The notes below the pieces were generated by a model. It saw only the letters and a program-made list of their open reading frames with translations, was not told where the DNA came from and did no database searches. The position numbers and the translations under genes were made by a program. DNA of 64,000 nt. Origin: Stomoxys calcitrans. Taxonomy: Eukaryota > Arthropoda > Insecta > Diptera > Muscidae. Of the stretch, positions 62,434 through 64,000 are shown in pieces (positions within the stretch are counted from its first letter, which is position 1; each line of letters begins with the position of its first letter). Where the stretch lies: positions 63,019,820 to 63,083,819 of the forward strand of contig NC_081554.1 of NCBI RefSeq assembly GCF_963082655.1, given 5' to 3'.

Positions 62434-64000
62434 AATTACTTAGGCCTCAGTAGTTTGGTGGACCGTTATGGAGAAAAAGTGCAACATAGGGACCATACAA
62501 CAGGTTCAGAGAACATCTTGTCTTGGCATAGGCGGAGCGATGAGGACCACGCCCACTGGGGCACTGGAGACTATTCTATATACCCAAACCCCTAGACATA
62601 TAGATTAAGTGTGAGACAGCCACTGCGGCTATGAGACTTAAGGCAATGGGAAAATGGATTGAGGATGTGAGCAGCTCATACCTTTGCGGTATAATCGAGG
62701 CGACGCTAGGAAACCTGAAAGGAAGGGAAGAGGTTTCCGATCGGATTCCTGAGATGAACCTTGAAGTCGAGTGCAAGGCACTGCTGCCATCGGCACAGTC
62801 TTGGATTACCCAATTATTGCCATCTGGAAGATCATGTTACACGGATGGATCAAAGCTAGAGGACATAGTGGGCCTGGGGGTTTACATTGAAACCCCAGGG
62901 ATTTAGATCTGTTTCAAACTGCCTGACCATAATACGGTCCTGCAGGAATTCGTCAAGTGATATGGTCCTAAAGCGGGGACGTGGAGTGTGAACATCTTTG
63001 CCGACAATAAAATTGCCATAAGGTCATGAACAGTCTTGTAGTGTAAGAAAGAGATTAACGCCTTCTCTGAGGATGTTATAATTGAGGCGACGATAGTAAA
63101 CCTGAAAGGAAGGGAAGAGGTTTCCGATCGGATACCTAAGATGAACCTTGAAGTCGAGTGTGAGGCACTGCTGCCAATTATTGCCATCTGGAAGACCATG
63201 TTACACGGATGGATCAAAGCTAGAGGATAGAGTGGTCCTGGGGGTTTACACTGAAAACCCAGGGACTGAGATCTGTTTTAGACTGCCTGACCTTAATACG
63301 GTCCTGCAGAAATGCGTAAAGTGGTATGGTGCTAACGCGAGCAAGCCGAGTGTGAATATCTTTACCGACGGTAAAATTGCTATAAGGGCAATAACAACCA
63401 GGACGGTAAGGTCATGAAAAGTCTTGCTGTGTAAGAAGGAGATTAACCCCCTCTCTGAGGATGGCAAAATCAACATCGTTTGGGTGGCGGGCCATAACGG
63501 AATAAGGGGAAATGAAAGGGCAGACGATTTGACGGTGAAAGCCAGAGGACTGCCGTCTATAAACTTGTTTAACCCGAAGCCTTTCGCGTCGACGCAGTCC
63601 GAGTTAAGGGTATGGATCAGCGAAACAAGAGATTTCCGATCGGATGCCTGGCACGACACTTGTGGACGAGTGCAAGGCACTGCTGCCATCTGCAAAGTCT
63701 TGGATTGACGGAACCCTAGTATTGCCATCTGGAAGATCATGTTACACGGATGGATCGCCGCTAGAAGACAGAATAGGCCTGGGGGTCTACATTGAGAGCC
63801 CAGGGACTGAGATCTGTTTTTGACTGCTTGACCATAATACGATCCTGCAGGCGGATATTCGGCCGATCACGAAATACGTGAGGTGATGTGGTGGTAACGA
63901 GAAGACTTCGAGTATGAACATTTTTACGGACAGTAAACTGGCTATAAGGGCAATAACAACGAGGACGGTAAAGTCCAAATAGTCTTGGGGTGTAAAAAGG
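62403..64000 (+). pseudogene. NLTR2 RT end with three RNase H segments; runs off the window
   Basis: Begins in the RT thumb/linker (62403-62580). Pre-RNase H sequence plus RNase H start occurs three times: 62631-63060 (MRLKAMGKWIEDVS, SDRIPEMNLEVECKALLP, DGSKLEDIVGLGVY), 63070-63630 (second SDRIPKMNLEVECEALLP, DGSKLEDRVVLGVYTENPG, NIFTDGKIAIRAITTRT, IVWVAGHNGIRGNERADDL) and 63640-64000 (third DGS region, NIFTDSKLAIRAITT). In unit 2 the VPGH box is VAGH and ADDLAV is ADDLTV. Unit junctions lie near 63066 and 63628. None is intact. Confidence 0.87.

Overview
The window is intergenic, repeat-dominated DNA from a higher fly. Calyptrate or muscid flies (the Musca, Stomoxys and Haematobia group) are the best guess. 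The evidence is eukaryotic tRNA-Asn genes with internal Pol III boxes, INE-1/DINE-1-like rolling-circle elements whose 5' ends carry the dipteran blocks around 'AAAGTATATATATTCTTGAT' and 'GTCGATCTAGCCATGTCCGT', short mariner derivatives with TA target duplications, a tRNA-derived SINE, and many dead RNase H-bearing non-LTR retrotransposons. The species is an inference. I see no intact host protein-coding gene. The only host genes I can support are two identical tRNA-Asn(GTT) genes at 8069-8142 and 8369-8442.

Families used below. HINE-A, -B, -C and -D are my labels for INE-1/Helentron-like non-autonomous elements. They have a subterminal inverted repeat (5' TATACCCtCCACCAT, 3' ATGGTGGAGGGTATA), a TCCG-rich microsatellite near the 5' end, a central tandem array with a monomer of about 153 bp, and a 3' palindrome TTCGGCC-GGCCGAA before CTTTTACTTGTT. 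The MITE is a 212-237 bp internally deleted mariner with 32-bp terminal inverted repeats. The SINE is about 300-320 bp with tRNA A and B boxes. NLTR1 and NLTR2 are two RNase H-bearing non-LTR families, the RTE-type is a third, and NLTR3 and an ORF1+EN half element (perhaps the 5' half of NLTR2) are further ones. The Helitron-like element is a 5'-TC...CTAG-3' element filled with a 130-bp array.

Layout. 1-4.2 kb: NLTR2 tail, then a minus-strand NLTR1 relic split by a complete HINE-A. 5-7.6 kb: NLTR1 tail and a minus HINE-B hit by a MITE. 8-8.5 kb: tRNA pair. 8.7-11.5 kb: a tandem duplication carrying a MITE in one unit and a 2.1-kb Helitron-like element at the unit boundary. 12.2-13.7 kb: HINE inside SINE inside HINE. 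13.9-16 kb: RTE relics. 16-20.6 kb: HINE-C, reversed Helitron-like array, complete HINE-B. 22.5-24.9 kb: a two-headed HINE containing a SINE. 25-33.6 kb: three paralogous copies of a segmental duplication, separated by a GTAC-rich array and HINE relics. 33.6-38.6 kb: a minus NLTR2 interrupted by a HINE, a MITE and a SINE. 39.6-42.7 kb: a plus-strand ORF1+EN half with large foldbacks. 43.5-45.4 kb: minus RTE reverse transcriptase. 45.4-52.9 kb: mixed relics. 52.9-56.1 kb: a 3.2-kb chimeric HINE. 56.8-57.2 kb: a dead mariner-like transposase. 57.4-61.5 kb: the most complete NLTR1. 61.6-64 kb: HINE-C fragments, hairpins and an NLTR2 with a triplicated RNase H segment.

There is no pathway or operon logic here. 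The biological content is the insertion history, which nested elements let one order, and the structural habits of the repeats: shared monomer length, foldbacks, and tandem duplication of retroelement segments. Family names for the non-LTR elements were assigned from protein motifs only; no database search was possible.
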